In this document: in pieces, positions 40,796 to 49,100 of the stretch | Position numbering within the stretch: the stretch's first letter is position 1 | Layout of the letters: the number at the start of each line of letters is the position of its first letter | Source: Streptomyces olindensis | GTDB lineage: Bacteria; Actinomycetota; Actinomycetes; Streptomycetales; Streptomycetaceae | Reading direction: 5' to 3' | DNA: 64,000 nucleotides | Assembly: GCA_000696115.1 (NCBI GenBank) | Contig: JJOH01000026.1 | Coordinates: 1-64,000, forward strand | Program-made: the position numbers and the translations under genes | The notes under the pieces: generated by a model | What the model saw: only the letters and a program-made list of their open reading frames with translations | Database searches by the model: none | What the model was told of the DNA's origin: nothing

Positions 40796-41962
40796 TCTTC
40801 GACCGAGCTGCCGTTCGTGCCGCCCGCCAATGTGCTGCCGAAGGTGGGGGCCGTCAGGGTCGCCGAGGGCGAGCGGCTCAGGTCGGTCGAGCTGCCCGGG
40901 GTCACGCTGACGGTGCGATCGAGGCCTCCCGCGCGCGAGGGGCTGCCTCCCGCGCTGTACGTGCACGGGCTCGGAGGCTCCTCGCAGAACTGGTCGGCTC
41001 TGATGCCGCTGCTGGACGACGTCGTCGACAGTGAGGCCGTCGACCTGCCGGGCTTCGGCGACTCCCCGCCTCCGGACGACGGCGATTACTCCGTCACGGG
41101 GCACGCGCGCGCGGTCATCCGGTACCTCGACGCCTCCGGGCGCGGCCCCGTCCACCTGTTCGGGAACTCGCTCGGCGGCGCCATCACCACCCGTGTCGCG
41201 GCGGTCCGGCCCGATCTCGTCCGTACGCTCACGCTCGTGTCACCTGCCCTGCCGGAAATCCGCGTGCAGCGCTCCGCCGTGCCCACGGGGCTGTTGGCGG
41301 TGCCCGGTGTCGCGCCCCTCTTCACCCGGCTCACCAGGACGTGGACGGCGGAGCAGCGCGTCCGCGGCGTCATGGCGCTCTGCTACGGGGACCCCGGGCG
41401 GGTGACGCCGGAAGGATTCCGCAACGCCGTGCAGGAGATGGAGCGGCGGCTGCGGCTGCCGTACTTCTGGGACGCGATGGCGCGCTCCGCGCGCGGGATC
41501 GTCAACGCGTACACGCTGGGAGGCCAGCAGGGCCTGTGGCGCCAGGCCGAGCGCGTCCTCGCGCCGACCCTCCTCGTCTACGGCGGCCGTGACCAGCTCG
41601 TCGGCTTCCGCATGGCCCAGAAGGCGGCCCGGGCCTTCCGTGACTCGCGGTTGGTGACATTGCCGGACGCGGGACACGTGGCCATGATGGAGTACCCGGA
41701 GACGGTCGCCCTGGCGTTCCGCGAACTCCTCGAGGGTGCGGGGGAGTTGGGCGAGCGCCGGGCGCGGCGGGCCCGGACCGGAGTGGGGCGTGCCGGGTCG
41801 GATGAGGTTCGGCCGGACATCGGGGACGAGCGCGACCCCGGCGCGGTGCACGGGCGGAAGTCGGTCGCCACGGGTACGGTCGCCACGGGTGCGCGCGAGC
41901 CGGGCGCTGGCGCGGACGACGACGCCGACGGAGAAGGTACCGACGAGAGCATGGGGGGCTGA
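40793..41962 (+). CDS. alpha/beta hydrolase with disordered tail
   Basis: 389 residues. YVHGLGGSSQNWSALMPLL, VDLPGFGDSPPP, the elbow HLFGNSLGGAITTRVA, YGGRDQLVGFRM and His in DAGHVAMMEYP form a full hydrolase domain (1-310). The last 75 residues are Gly/Arg/Asp-rich and disordered. No signal peptide. Substrate unknown. It ends 8 nt before the DUF3152 gene, which is probably cotranscribed. The ATG is preceded by a leaderless-type -10 box. Confidence 0.87.
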   Translation: MSSTELPFVPPANVLPKVGAVRVAEGERLRSVELPGVTLTVRSRPPAREGLPPALYVHGLGGSSQNWSALMPLLDDVVDSEAVDLPGFGDSPPPDDGDYSVTGHARAVIRYLDASGRGPVHLFGNSLGGAITTRVAAVRPDLVRTLTLVSPALPEIRVQRSAVPTGLLAVPGVAPLFTRLTRTWTAEQRVRGVMALCYGDPGRVTPEGFRNAVQEMERRLRLPYFWDAMARSARGIVNAYTLGGQQGLWRQAERVLAPTLLVYGGRDQLVGFRMAQKAARAFRDSRLVTLPDAGHVAMMEYPETVALAFRELLEGAGELGERRARRARTGVGRAGSDEVRPDIGDERDPGAVHGRKSVATGTVATGAREPGAGADDDADGEGTDESMGG

Positions 41963-41970
41963 GGCGCGAC

Positions 41971-43692
41971 GTGGGACGCCACAGCCGCCGTGGGCCCGTC
42001 GCCAAGGGCGACACCGCGGACACAACCGCAGTACGGGACGGCCGCGCCGGGCAGGCGCAGGGGCCGAGGCCGGCTCAGGGGCAAGCCCAGGGTCAGGGGC
42101 AAGCCCAGGGTCGAGGTCAGGGGCAAGGGCAGGGGCAGCCGCCGGACGCGAGCCGGGGTGGCCGGCCGGTGCCGCCCGGCGCCGGGCAGGGTGGTTGGCC
42201 GCCGCCGGGCGCGGGGCCCCGCCGCGTGCCGGGTCCCCGTCCGGCACCGGGGCCGCAGTCCGGACCAGGAACACATCCCTCGTCAGGCCCGCGTCCAGTA
42301 TCAGGGCCGCGTCCGGCGCCTGTGGCAGGGACGCCGCCGCACGGGGTGCCGCGCCTGCCGGACGGCTGGCTGCCGGACGGCACGCCCGCGCGCGGGGTGC
42401 CGCGCTTCTCCGACGGGACGCCGGCGCGTGGCGTTCCGCGGATGCCTGACGGGACGCCGGTACAGGGGGTTCCGCGGCTGCCTGACGGCACTCCCGCGCG
42501 GGGTTTTCCCCGATTGCCGGACGGCACTCCGGCGCAGGGTGTTCCGCGGTTGCCCGACGGCACCCCCGCGCACGGCTTTCCCCATGCCCGGGGAGGTCAT
42601 CCGGAGCAGCGGGAAGCCGGGGGCGGCTGGGGCGAGTTGAGGGGGAACGGCGGGGGCGGTGCTCCCATACCGCGGCAGCGCCGGGCGACCGGGCCCGGCC
42701 CGCGGCAGGAGTATCTCGACGCCTTCGACGAGGAGGACGACGTCTTCGCTCCCCGTACGCCCGCCTCCGCGCACGCGGCGGACGCCTACGCCTCCGTCAC
42801 GGACTGGAGCGCCGGCACATCGTCCGACCCCCGCTTCGGCGACCACGACGACGCGGGGCCCACCGGCACGCCCGCGCCGGGCAAGGGCGCCAAGAGCCGT
42901 ACCTTCACCGGCATCGCGGCCGCCGCCGTCACCACCGTGCTGGCCGTCGTCGTCGCCGGCCAGGTCGCCGACGACGCCGGCGGTGCCGACGTGCAGTCGC
43001 AGTCCGCCACCGACCAGGCCCGCGACATCCGGGACTCCGCGTCCCGCGCGGACAACCGTGCGACGCCCGCCCCCGGGCCCACCGCGACACCCCTGACGTA
43101 CGACGAGAAGATGGCCAGGACCTACCCGCTCGCCGCCACGCTGAAGGGCTCCGGGAGGTTCGACGCCGTTCCCGGCATCGCCAAGGCGCCGCGCGCGGGG
43201 CAGAAGCTCACCTACCGCGTGGACGTGGAACAGGGGCTCGGGCTCGACGGCGAGCTCTTCGCCGAGGCCGTGCAGAAGACGCTCAACGACCAGCGCAGTT
43301 GGGCGCACAACGGGGCGTACGCCTTCGAGCGCATCTACACCGGCAAGCCCGACTTCGTCATCACCCTCGCCAGCCCCGGAACGACGGCCGACTGGTGCGC
43401 CAAGTCCGGCCTGGACACCACCGTGGACAACGTCTCCTGCGACTCGGCCGCGACCGAGCGCGTGATGATCAACGCCTACCGGTGGGCGCAGGGCTCGGAG
43501 ACGTACGGCGACCAGATCCACGCCTACCGGCAGATGCTGATCAACCACGAGGTCGGACACCGTCTCGGCCACGGCCACGTCACCTGCGACAAGGACGGCG
43601 ACCTCGCCCCGGTCATGCAGCAGCAGACCAAGTTCCTCGATCACGACGGCATCCGCTGCCGCGCCAACCCGTGGCCGTATCCCGCGAGCTGA
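41971..43692 (+). CDS. DUF3152 membrane-anchored metalloprotease-like protein
   Basis: 573 residues. The first 300 are a disordered cytoplasmic part: Gln/Gly runs (QAQGQGQAQGRGQGQGQGQ), Pro-rich blocks and six copies of a 12-residue repeat (DGTPARGVPRLP type). One membrane segment (FTGIAAAAVTTVLAVVVAGQ) is at about 311-330. The external DUF3152 domain carries HEVGHRLGHGH, a metzincin-like zinc motif, so a proteolytic role is likely. Counterpart of mycobacterial Rv3207c, which lacks the repeats. The GTG start follows the hydrolase stop by 8 nt. Confidence 0.85.
   Translation: MGRHSRRGPVAKGDTADTTAVRDGRAGQAQGPRPAQGQAQGQGQAQGRGQGQGQGQPPDASRGGRPVPPGAGQGGWPPPGAGPRRVPGPRPAPGPQSGPGTHPSSGPRPVSGPRPAPVAGTPPHGVPRLPDGWLPDGTPARGVPRFSDGTPARGVPRMPDGTPVQGVPRLPDGTPARGFPRLPDGTPAQGVPRLPDGTPAHGFPHARGGHPEQREAGGGWGELRGNGGGGAPIPRQRRATGPGPRQEYLDAFDEEDDVFAPRTPASAHAADAYASVTDWSAGTSSDPRFGDHDDAGPTGTPAPGKGAKSRTFTGIAAAAVTTVLAVVVAGQVADDAGGADVQSQSATDQARDIRDSASRADNRATPAPGPTATPLTYDEKMARTYPLAATLKGSGRFDAVPGIAKAPRAGQKLTYRVDVEQGLGLDGELFAEAVQKTLNDQRSWAHNGAYAFERIYTGKPDFVITLASPGTTADWCAKSGLDTTVDNVSCDSAATERVMINAYRWAQGSETYGDQIHAYRQMLINHEVGHRLGHGHVTCDKDGDLAPVMQQQTKFLDHDGIRCRANPWPYPAS
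42376..42591 (+). repeat. 36-bp tandem repeat in the DUF3152 gene
   Basis: Six in-frame units encode DGTPARGVPRFS, DGTPARGVPRMP, DGTPVQGVPRLP and relatives. Conservation is stronger at the protein than at the DNA level in places, so the array is not entirely recent. Confidence 0.85.
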
Positions 43693-43758
43693 CGGGCGTT
43701 CCGCCCTCCCCGGCATGACCACATGACCATCCGTGTCCGCTTGATCTCCTAGCGCGAC

Positions 43759-43783
43759 GGAACGCGGGTCGCACGGGAAAGTT
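43759..43783 (+). promoter_or_regulatory. ECF-type promoter candidate upstream of the glycan operon
   Basis: GGAAC, 17 nt, GTT. This resembles the oxidative/envelope ECF type, close in form to the one before sigE. It is about 130 nt before the glycosyltransferase start. Confidence 0.35.
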
Positions 43784-43802
43784 ACGACCGTTCACCCCTT
43801 TT

Positions 43803-43835
43803 GGTGGTGCGACGGACAACCGTCCGCCGCACCAC
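43803..43835. terminator. hairpin between DUF3152 and the glycan operon
   Basis: GGTGGTGCGACGGAC pairs with its near-complement across a 3-nt loop, with one mismatch. It could end the DUF3152 transcript or lie in the leader of the next operon. Confidence 0.45.
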
Positions 43836-43915
43836 CGCCTTGTCCGCATACGTTCGTCCCGCTGCGAGCCGCCGGGCAACGGCGGCTCCCCATATGGGAG
43901 ATCGGGGGTGCACTC

Positions 43916-45712
43916 GTGCGCATCGGACTGCTTACGGAGGGTGGCTATCCGTACGTGGGCGGTGACGCCAGGCTCTGGTGCGACCGGCTGGTGCGCGGGC
44001 TCGCCCAGCACGAGTTCGACGTCTACGCGCTCAGCCGCAGCCAGGACCAGGAGGACGAGGGCTGGGTCCCGTTGCCGCCGAACGTCCGCAGGGTGCGCAC
44101 CGCGTCCCTGTGGACGGCCGAGGACGACGACGTGGCACTGGGCCGCCGTGCGCGCCGGCGCTTCACGGAGTGCTTCGGGGAACTGACCGCCGTGCTGTGC
44201 GGGGCGCCGGGTGGCTCGTCGAGGCTGGGCGGTTCGACAGGCTCCGGTGAGGTGCCGGCCGCCGGTCGAGCGCCGGGTTCCGGTGGCGCGTCCGGAGGCG
44301 TGTCGGTTTCCGGGGGGACGTCGACCCCTGAGGCGGACCGTTTCGCCAACGCTCTGTACGGGCTCGCCGAACTCGCCCGGGACGAGGATGGCCTGGCGGG
44401 AGCGCTCCGCTCCGAGGCCGCCGTTTGCACCCTGGAACGCGCCTGTCGTGCGCCCGGCGCCCACCGCGCGGCACGCGAGGCGCGCGTCCCGGATCTGCTC
44501 GCCGTGGCCGGGTACCTGGAACGCGCCCTGCGCCCCCTCTCCCTCGACTGGTACGAGGACAACGGCCTCGGGGCGGTCGACCTCTGCCACGCCGCGTCCG
44601 GCGGCACGGCCGTCCTGCCGGGTCTGCTGGCCCGCCATTTCACCGGCGTGCCCCTGCTGGTGACCGAGTACGGCGTGCGCCTGCGCACGCACTACCTCAC
44701 CGCTCCCGACGCCCCACCCGCCGTACGGTCCCTGCTCGCCGCCTTCCACGGCAGACTCGCGGCCGAGGCGTACGCACGGGCCGAGATCGTCACCGCCGGC
44801 AACACGCACGCCCGCCGCTGGCAGGAGCGCTGCGGAGCCGATCGCGGGAAGCTCCGCACGGTCCACCCCGGCATGGACGCCCGGCCCTTCGCGGAGGTCG
44901 GCGAGTCCCCGGACTGCGCGGACCCGGACACCCTCGTCTGGGTCGGCCGCGTCGAGCCCGCCAAGGACCTGGTCTCGCTGCTGCACGCCTTCGCGGAGGT
45001 CCGCAAGCGGCAGCCGAGGACGCGCCTGCGCATCGTCGGAGCCCCCGCCGGCACCGAGGGCGCGGCCTATCTCGGCCACTGCAGGACACTGGCCGCCCAG
45101 CTCTTCCCCGACGAGGCCGAGGGCCCGCACGCCGCCGGCGACAACCCGGTGTCCTTCGAGGAGATCGGCGGACCGGAACTCCCGGCCGCCGCCGACGCCT
45201 ACGCCTCGGGCGCCGTGACCGTCCTGTCCAGCGTCGTCGAGGGCTTCCCGATCAGCCTCGTCGAGGCCATGCTCTGCGGGCGCGCGACGGTGTCCACCGA
45301 CGTCGGGGCCGTCACGGAGGTCATCGGCGGCACGGGCCTGGTCGTACCGCCGCGCAACCCGCGGGCGCTCGCCGAAGCGTGCGTGGCGCTGCTGCGCGAC
45401 CCCGAGCGCCGTGCGCGCCTGGGCGCCGCAGCTCGTGCCCGCGCCCTCGAACTGTTCACGGTCGAGCAGAACATCGAGGCATTTCACGGCATCTACCTGG
45501 AGATCGTCTCGCGTGCGCCGATCCGCCGTGTCGTCCTCGACGAAGCGGGAGCACCACTTCCCTTCGCGGTCCCGGCCGAGGCCCACCTCCAGGTCCGCTG
45601 GGCCGACCCGTCGCCGTCCCCCCGCCTCGTCGCCCGCGGCGGCCCCGGCTGGGCGACGGAACCGCCCGTACGGGCCACCACTCCCGTCCCCGCCCCGGAG
45701 GGAGCACGATGA
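43916..45712 (+). CDS. PelF-like GT4 glycosyltransferase
   Basis: 598 residues. The N-terminus RIGLLTEGGYPYVGGDARLW is the DUF3492/PelF start of GT4 enzymes that build exopolysaccharides with a UDP-sugar donor. The GT-B C-terminal half has LVWVGRVEPAKDLVSLLHAF, and SSVVEGFPISLVEAMLCGRA with GLVVPPRNPRALAEA. A Gly/Ser-rich insert (about 98-140) is low-complexity. No membrane segment: it probably acts at the membrane with the next gene's product. First gene of a four-gene operon (stop overlaps the next ATG by 4 nt). The start is GTG with GGGGG 7 nt upstream. Confidence 0.85.
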   Translation: MRIGLLTEGGYPYVGGDARLWCDRLVRGLAQHEFDVYALSRSQDQEDEGWVPLPPNVRRVRTASLWTAEDDDVALGRRARRRFTECFGELTAVLCGAPGGSSRLGGSTGSGEVPAAGRAPGSGGASGGVSVSGGTSTPEADRFANALYGLAELARDEDGLAGALRSEAAVCTLERACRAPGAHRAAREARVPDLLAVAGYLERALRPLSLDWYEDNGLGAVDLCHAASGGTAVLPGLLARHFTGVPLLVTEYGVRLRTHYLTAPDAPPAVRSLLAAFHGRLAAEAYARAEIVTAGNTHARRWQERCGADRGKLRTVHPGMDARPFAEVGESPDCADPDTLVWVGRVEPAKDLVSLLHAFAEVRKRQPRTRLRIVGAPAGTEGAAYLGHCRTLAAQLFPDEAEGPHAAGDNPVSFEEIGGPELPAAADAYASGAVTVLSSVVEGFPISLVEAMLCGRATVSTDVGAVTEVIGGTGLVVPPRNPRALAEACVALLRDPERRARLGAAARARALELFTVEQNIEAFHGIYLEIVSRAPIRRVVLDEAGAPLPFAVPAEAHLQVRWADPSPSPRLVARGGPGWATEPPVRATTPVPAPEGAR

Positions 45713-47223
45713 ACGACCTGGGCGAACTGGACCGGCCCGGAACCCCGACCAGCCCCGGGGCGTGGGACGCCCGCTCGGCGGAGCCCCTGTCCCCCGCGAG
45801 CGCGATCCCGCCCGCCCCGGAGACGGCGGCCGGCAGCGAGCAGTCCGCGAACCCCGCGGCAGCCACCGGCGGCGAGCGGCCGGAGAACCGTGAGGCAGCC
45901 ACCGGCGGCGAGCGGCCCGAGAACCGTGACCCAGCCATCAGCGGCGAGCGGCCCGAGAACCGTGAGGCAGCCACCGACGGCGAGTCGCCCGCGGAATGGG
46001 AAGCGGTCATCGGCCGCCAGCCATCCGCGAAGCCGGAAGCGGTCACCGGCCGCGAGCCGTCCGCGAAGTCGGAAACGGTCACCGGCCGCGAGCCGTCCGC
46101 GCGGGAGACGGGTACCGACCGCAAGGCCGCCGCCCCGCGCCGTGGCGCCGCCGACCCCGTGAAGGCACTGATCCACCGTCACCGGGACCTCTGCGAACAC
46201 GCCGTGGATCCCCTGGAGATCGCCGCGGGGCTGGAAGCACACGGCATCACCGACCGGACCGCCGCCCGCTTCCGCCACCGGGACGTCTTCTCCCTCGCCG
46301 AGGAGATGTACGCACGGGCCTCCCGAGACGGTGACACACCCCCGCCCACCCCACCCCGCGCCCCACGGGCACGCGCCGACTGGGCCCTCCTGACGCTGCT
46401 CCCGGGCGCGCTGTGCGCAGCCGCCGTGTGGGCCGTCCGCCTCACCGACGGCCGGACGCGCCTGTTCGCGGCCGCCGCCGGCGCCCTCACCGTCGCCCTG
46501 GCCCTCCACGCGGCTCTGCGCCGAGGCCCCCTGAGCGCGGCCGACCGCACCACCTCCGGCAGAACCACCACGTGGACCGCCTGGCTCATCGGCTACTCCC
46601 TCCTGGGCGACGGACTGCTCCTCAGCGCCGTCGCCGGAGGCCCCGACGCCCTGCCCACCGGCACGGCCGACGGCCCCTGGCCCGTGACCACCGCCCCCGT
46701 ACTGGCCCTCGCCCTGGCCTGCGCGCCAGCGGCCTGGATCACCCACCTCTTCAAAGGACGCGCCCGTCGCAGACTCGCCGCCAGCCGCGGCCTGGACGAC
46801 TTCGCCGCCGCCGTACGCCCGCTCCTGCTCGGCGCGTTCGCCCTGTTCCTGGCTGCCCTGGCAGCCCTGCTCGTCCTCTGCGCAGTGGCCCTCGACGAGC
46901 CCGCGGCCTACGCGGAGGTCCTCACCCTGGGCGCCCTCCTCTTCCTGGCCCGCCTCCTCACCACCCACGGCTTCACCTACGCCCCGGCCGTGGTCCTCAC
47001 CGCCACGGCCACCGTCCAGGCTGCCGCCCTCGCCGCGGTCTTCACCTCCCGCCTCCCCGGCTGCGGCTTCCTGGCCACCCCCGTCGAAACCCTCGTCACC
47101 ACCTTGGGCGCCGGCGGCGTCCCCACCCTCGCCTGCGGAGCCGCGGCCCTGGCCCTCCTGATCCACGCGACCCGCAAGCTGACCCGCGCCTCGGCCCACG
47201 CACCGCCGGAGCCCGCACGGTGA
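45709..47223 (+). CDS. polytopic membrane protein with 12-residue repeats
   Basis: 504 residues. Residues about 51-135 form seven 12-residue repeats (GGERPENREAAT to GREPSAKSETVT). A conserved soluble part follows (VDPLEIAAGLEAHGITDRTA, FRHRDVFSLAEEMYARA), then about eight membrane helices from residue 226 onward. It is coupled to the glycosyltransferase by ATGA and may be the membrane partner (synthase complex or export channel), by analogy to PelE/PelG, though it is shorter than PelG and sequence similarity is not visible to me. Function otherwise unknown. Confidence 0.7.
   Translation: MNDLGELDRPGTPTSPGAWDARSAEPLSPASAIPPAPETAAGSEQSANPAAATGGERPENREAATGGERPENRDPAISGERPENREAATDGESPAEWEAVIGRQPSAKPEAVTGREPSAKSETVTGREPSARETGTDRKAAAPRRGAADPVKALIHRHRDLCEHAVDPLEIAAGLEAHGITDRTAARFRHRDVFSLAEEMYARASRDGDTPPPTPPRAPRARADWALLTLLPGALCAAAVWAVRLTDGRTRLFAAAAGALTVALALHAALRRGPLSAADRTTSGRTTTWTAWLIGYSLLGDGLLLSAVAGGPDALPTGTADGPWPVTTAPVLALALACAPAAWITHLFKGRARRRLAASRGLDDFAAAVRPLLLGAFALFLAALAALLVLCAVALDEPAAYAEVLTLGALLFLARLLTTHGFTYAPAVVLTATATVQAAALAAVFTSRLPGCGFLATPVETLVTTLGAGGVPTLACGAAALALLIHATRKLTRASAHAPPEPAR
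45862..46113 (+). repeat. 36-bp tandem repeat in the membrane-protein gene
   Basis: Seven in-frame 36-bp units. The first three are close to identical (GGERPENR core); the last three share GREPSAK. The array thus holds two subfamilies of the same period. Confidence 0.8.
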
Positions 47224-47296
47224 CCATCGCAGGCACCGGCGGTGCCGCCGAAGGCACCCGTCCCACCCCTTCCTTCCCGCATCGAGGAGAACCCGC

Positions 47297-47344
47297 ATGA
47301 CCACCCACGCCGGAGCCACCGCCACCCCGGGAGCCGCGCGATGA
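47297..47344 (+). CDS. 15-codon mini-ORF coupled to the epimerase
   Basis: ATG with GAGGAGA 6 nt upstream opens a 15-codon frame (MTTHAGATATPGAAR) whose TGA overlaps the ATG of the epimerase as ATGA. The epimerase itself has no ribosome site of its own. The mini-ORF may serve only to bring ribosomes to it. Confidence 0.4.
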   Translation: MTTHAGATATPGAAR

Positions 47345-48300
47345 GAGTCCTGCTGATCGGAGCCAACGGCTACATCGGGCGCTTCGTCGCCGACCGTCTG
47401 CTCGCCGACCCCGCCGTGCAGCTCACCGCCCTCGGCCGCGGCGACGACGCCGACGTCCGCTTCGACCTCGCCTCCGGCAGCCCCGGCGCCCTCACCCGCT
47501 TCCTCGACGCGGTCCACCCCGGTGTCGTCGTCAACTGCGCGGGCGCCACCCGCGGCGGCGCCCGCGAACTCACCCGGCACAACACCGTCGCCGTGGCCAC
47601 CGTCTGCGAGGCCCTGCGGCGCAGCGGCTGCGGCGCCCGCCTGGTGCAGATCGGGTGCAGCGCGGAGTACGGCCCGAGCCAGCCCGGCTCCTCCACGGCC
47701 GAGGACGCCGTGCCCCGGCCCGGCGGACCGTACGGCGTCAGTAAACTCGCCGCCACCGAGCTGGTCCTCGGCTCCGGCCTGGACGCCGTCGTCCTGCGCG
47801 TCTTCTCCCCGGCCGGGCCCGGCACCCCCGCCGGCTCCCCGCTGGGCCGTCTCGCCGAGGCCATGCGCCGCGCGATGCAGTCCGGCGACGGCGAGCTGAA
47901 ACTCGGCGGCCTCGGCGCGCAGCGCGACTTCGTCGACGTCCGCGACGTGGCCCGCGCCGTGCACGCCGCCTCGCTCTCCGCCGCGCAGGGCGTCATCAAC
48001 ATCGGCTCCGGCCGTGCCGTACGTCTGCGCGACGCCGCCGCGGTCCTCGCCCGGGTCGCCGGGTACGGCGGCGCCCTCCACGAGCTCGACGGCCCGCCCG
48101 GCGCCCTGCGCCCGGCCATCGGCCACCCCCGGCCCGACTCGGACCACGCGCACCCGGTCGCGTACCCGTACCCGGACGGCTGCGGCAGCTGGCAGCAGGC
48201 CGACGTGCGCACCGCGCGCGACCGGCTCGGCTGGCGCCCCCGGATCGGCCTCGAGGAGTCCCTCGCGGACATCTGGATGGAGGCGGCATGCCGCATCTGA
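47341..48300 (+). CDS. NAD-dependent sugar epimerase/dehydratase
   Basis: 319 residues, extended SDR. MRVLLIGANGYIGRFVADRL is the NAD-binding Rossmann start, SAEYG the Ser of the triad, and YGVSKLAATE the Tyr/Lys pair. RDFVDVRDVARAVHAA and INIGSG are typical of GalE/UDP-sugar 4-epimerases. It would supply the activated sugar, perhaps a UDP-HexNAc C4-epimerisation as PelX does (inference). It lacks its own ribosome site; see the mini-ORF. Third gene of the operon; its end overlaps the next start by 13 nt. Confidence 0.87.
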   Translation: MRVLLIGANGYIGRFVADRLLADPAVQLTALGRGDDADVRFDLASGSPGALTRFLDAVHPGVVVNCAGATRGGARELTRHNTVAVATVCEALRRSGCGARLVQIGCSAEYGPSQPGSSTAEDAVPRPGGPYGVSKLAATELVLGSGLDAVVLRVFSPAGPGTPAGSPLGRLAEAMRRAMQSGDGELKLGGLGAQRDFVDVRDVARAVHAASLSAAQGVINIGSGRAVRLRDAAAVLARVAGYGGALHELDGPPGALRPAIGHPRPDSDHAHPVAYPYPDGCGSWQQADVRTARDRLGWRPRIGLEESLADIWMEAACRI

Positions 48301-49037
48301 CCAGCACCCGACTGCGCACCTCCAGCACCGAGCTGCGCCCCGGCGTCGGTGTCCCCGGCTATGCCCACCCCCTCCTCGCCCCCGCCGAGTGGGGCGAACT
48401 GACCCGTCCCGGCACCCCGCTGCACTGGGTGGTCCTCAACGTGGCCGACGGCCCCGGAACCCGCCCCGACCCGCACTGCCTGGAGGCGGCCGGCCGCCTG
48501 CGCAACGCGGGCGTCCGCGTCCTCGGCCTGCTCGACACCCGGCACGGTTCCCGGGTCTCCGGGGAACTGGTCGCGGACGCCCACCGGTACGTCGACTGGT
48601 ACCAGGTCGACGGCTTCCTCCTGGACCGCTGCCCGGCGGACCACGCCGGGCTGCCCGAGGTCCGCCGCGCGGTCGCCACGCTCCGCGTGATCCGTGACGA
48701 TGCCCACATCGTCCTCGGCCACGGCATCCACCCGAATCCCGGCTACGCCGAGCTCGCCGACCAGCTGGTCACCTTCTCCGGACCCTGGAGCGACTACCGC
48801 TGGTCGCAGGTGGCGGAGTGGACCGCCGACCATCCGCCCGAGCGCTTCTGCCACTTCGTCCACGGCGTGCCCCGCGCCCATCTGGACGAGGCCCTGCGCA
48901 TCGCCCGCTGGCAGGGCGCCGCGACGATCTGGTTCACCGACCACACGGACTGCGGGGGCGACACCGACCCCTGGGAGTCCATGCCCGGCTACTGGGACGA
49001 CATCGTCTCGCTTGTCGGAACAGGTGTCTCGGAATGA
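48288..49037 (+). CDS. spherulin-4-family (GH135/GH114-like) glycosidase
   Basis: 249 residues. VGVPGYAHPLLAPAEWGEL, VVLNVADGPGTRPDPHCLEA, VRVLGLLDTRHGSR and YQVDGFLLDRCP match spherulation-specific family 4. Characterised members (fungal Sph3, Ega3) are endo-acting enzymes on galactosaminogalactan. The acidic candidates are Asp in LLDTRHG and in DGFLLDRCP. No signal peptide is visible, so it may act inside or leave through another route, which is odd for this family. The ATG is inside the end of the epimerase gene and has GGAGG 3-7 nt upstream. Confidence 0.8.
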   Translation: MPHLTSTRLRTSSTELRPGVGVPGYAHPLLAPAEWGELTRPGTPLHWVVLNVADGPGTRPDPHCLEAAGRLRNAGVRVLGLLDTRHGSRVSGELVADAHRYVDWYQVDGFLLDRCPADHAGLPEVRRAVATLRVIRDDAHIVLGHGIHPNPGYAELADQLVTFSGPWSDYRWSQVAEWTADHPPERFCHFVHGVPRAHLDEALRIARWQGAATIWFTDHTDCGGDTDPWESMPGYWDDIVSLVGTGVSE

Positions 49038-49100
49038 AAAAGCACATGGCACTGTTACGGGGAGAACAACCGTAGTGATTGACCGACCAACGGAGTCCCC

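Noticed and set aside
42376..42591. Regular repeats as a possible CRISPR array
   Set aside because: Units are contiguous, in frame and without spacers; they encode a protein repeat.
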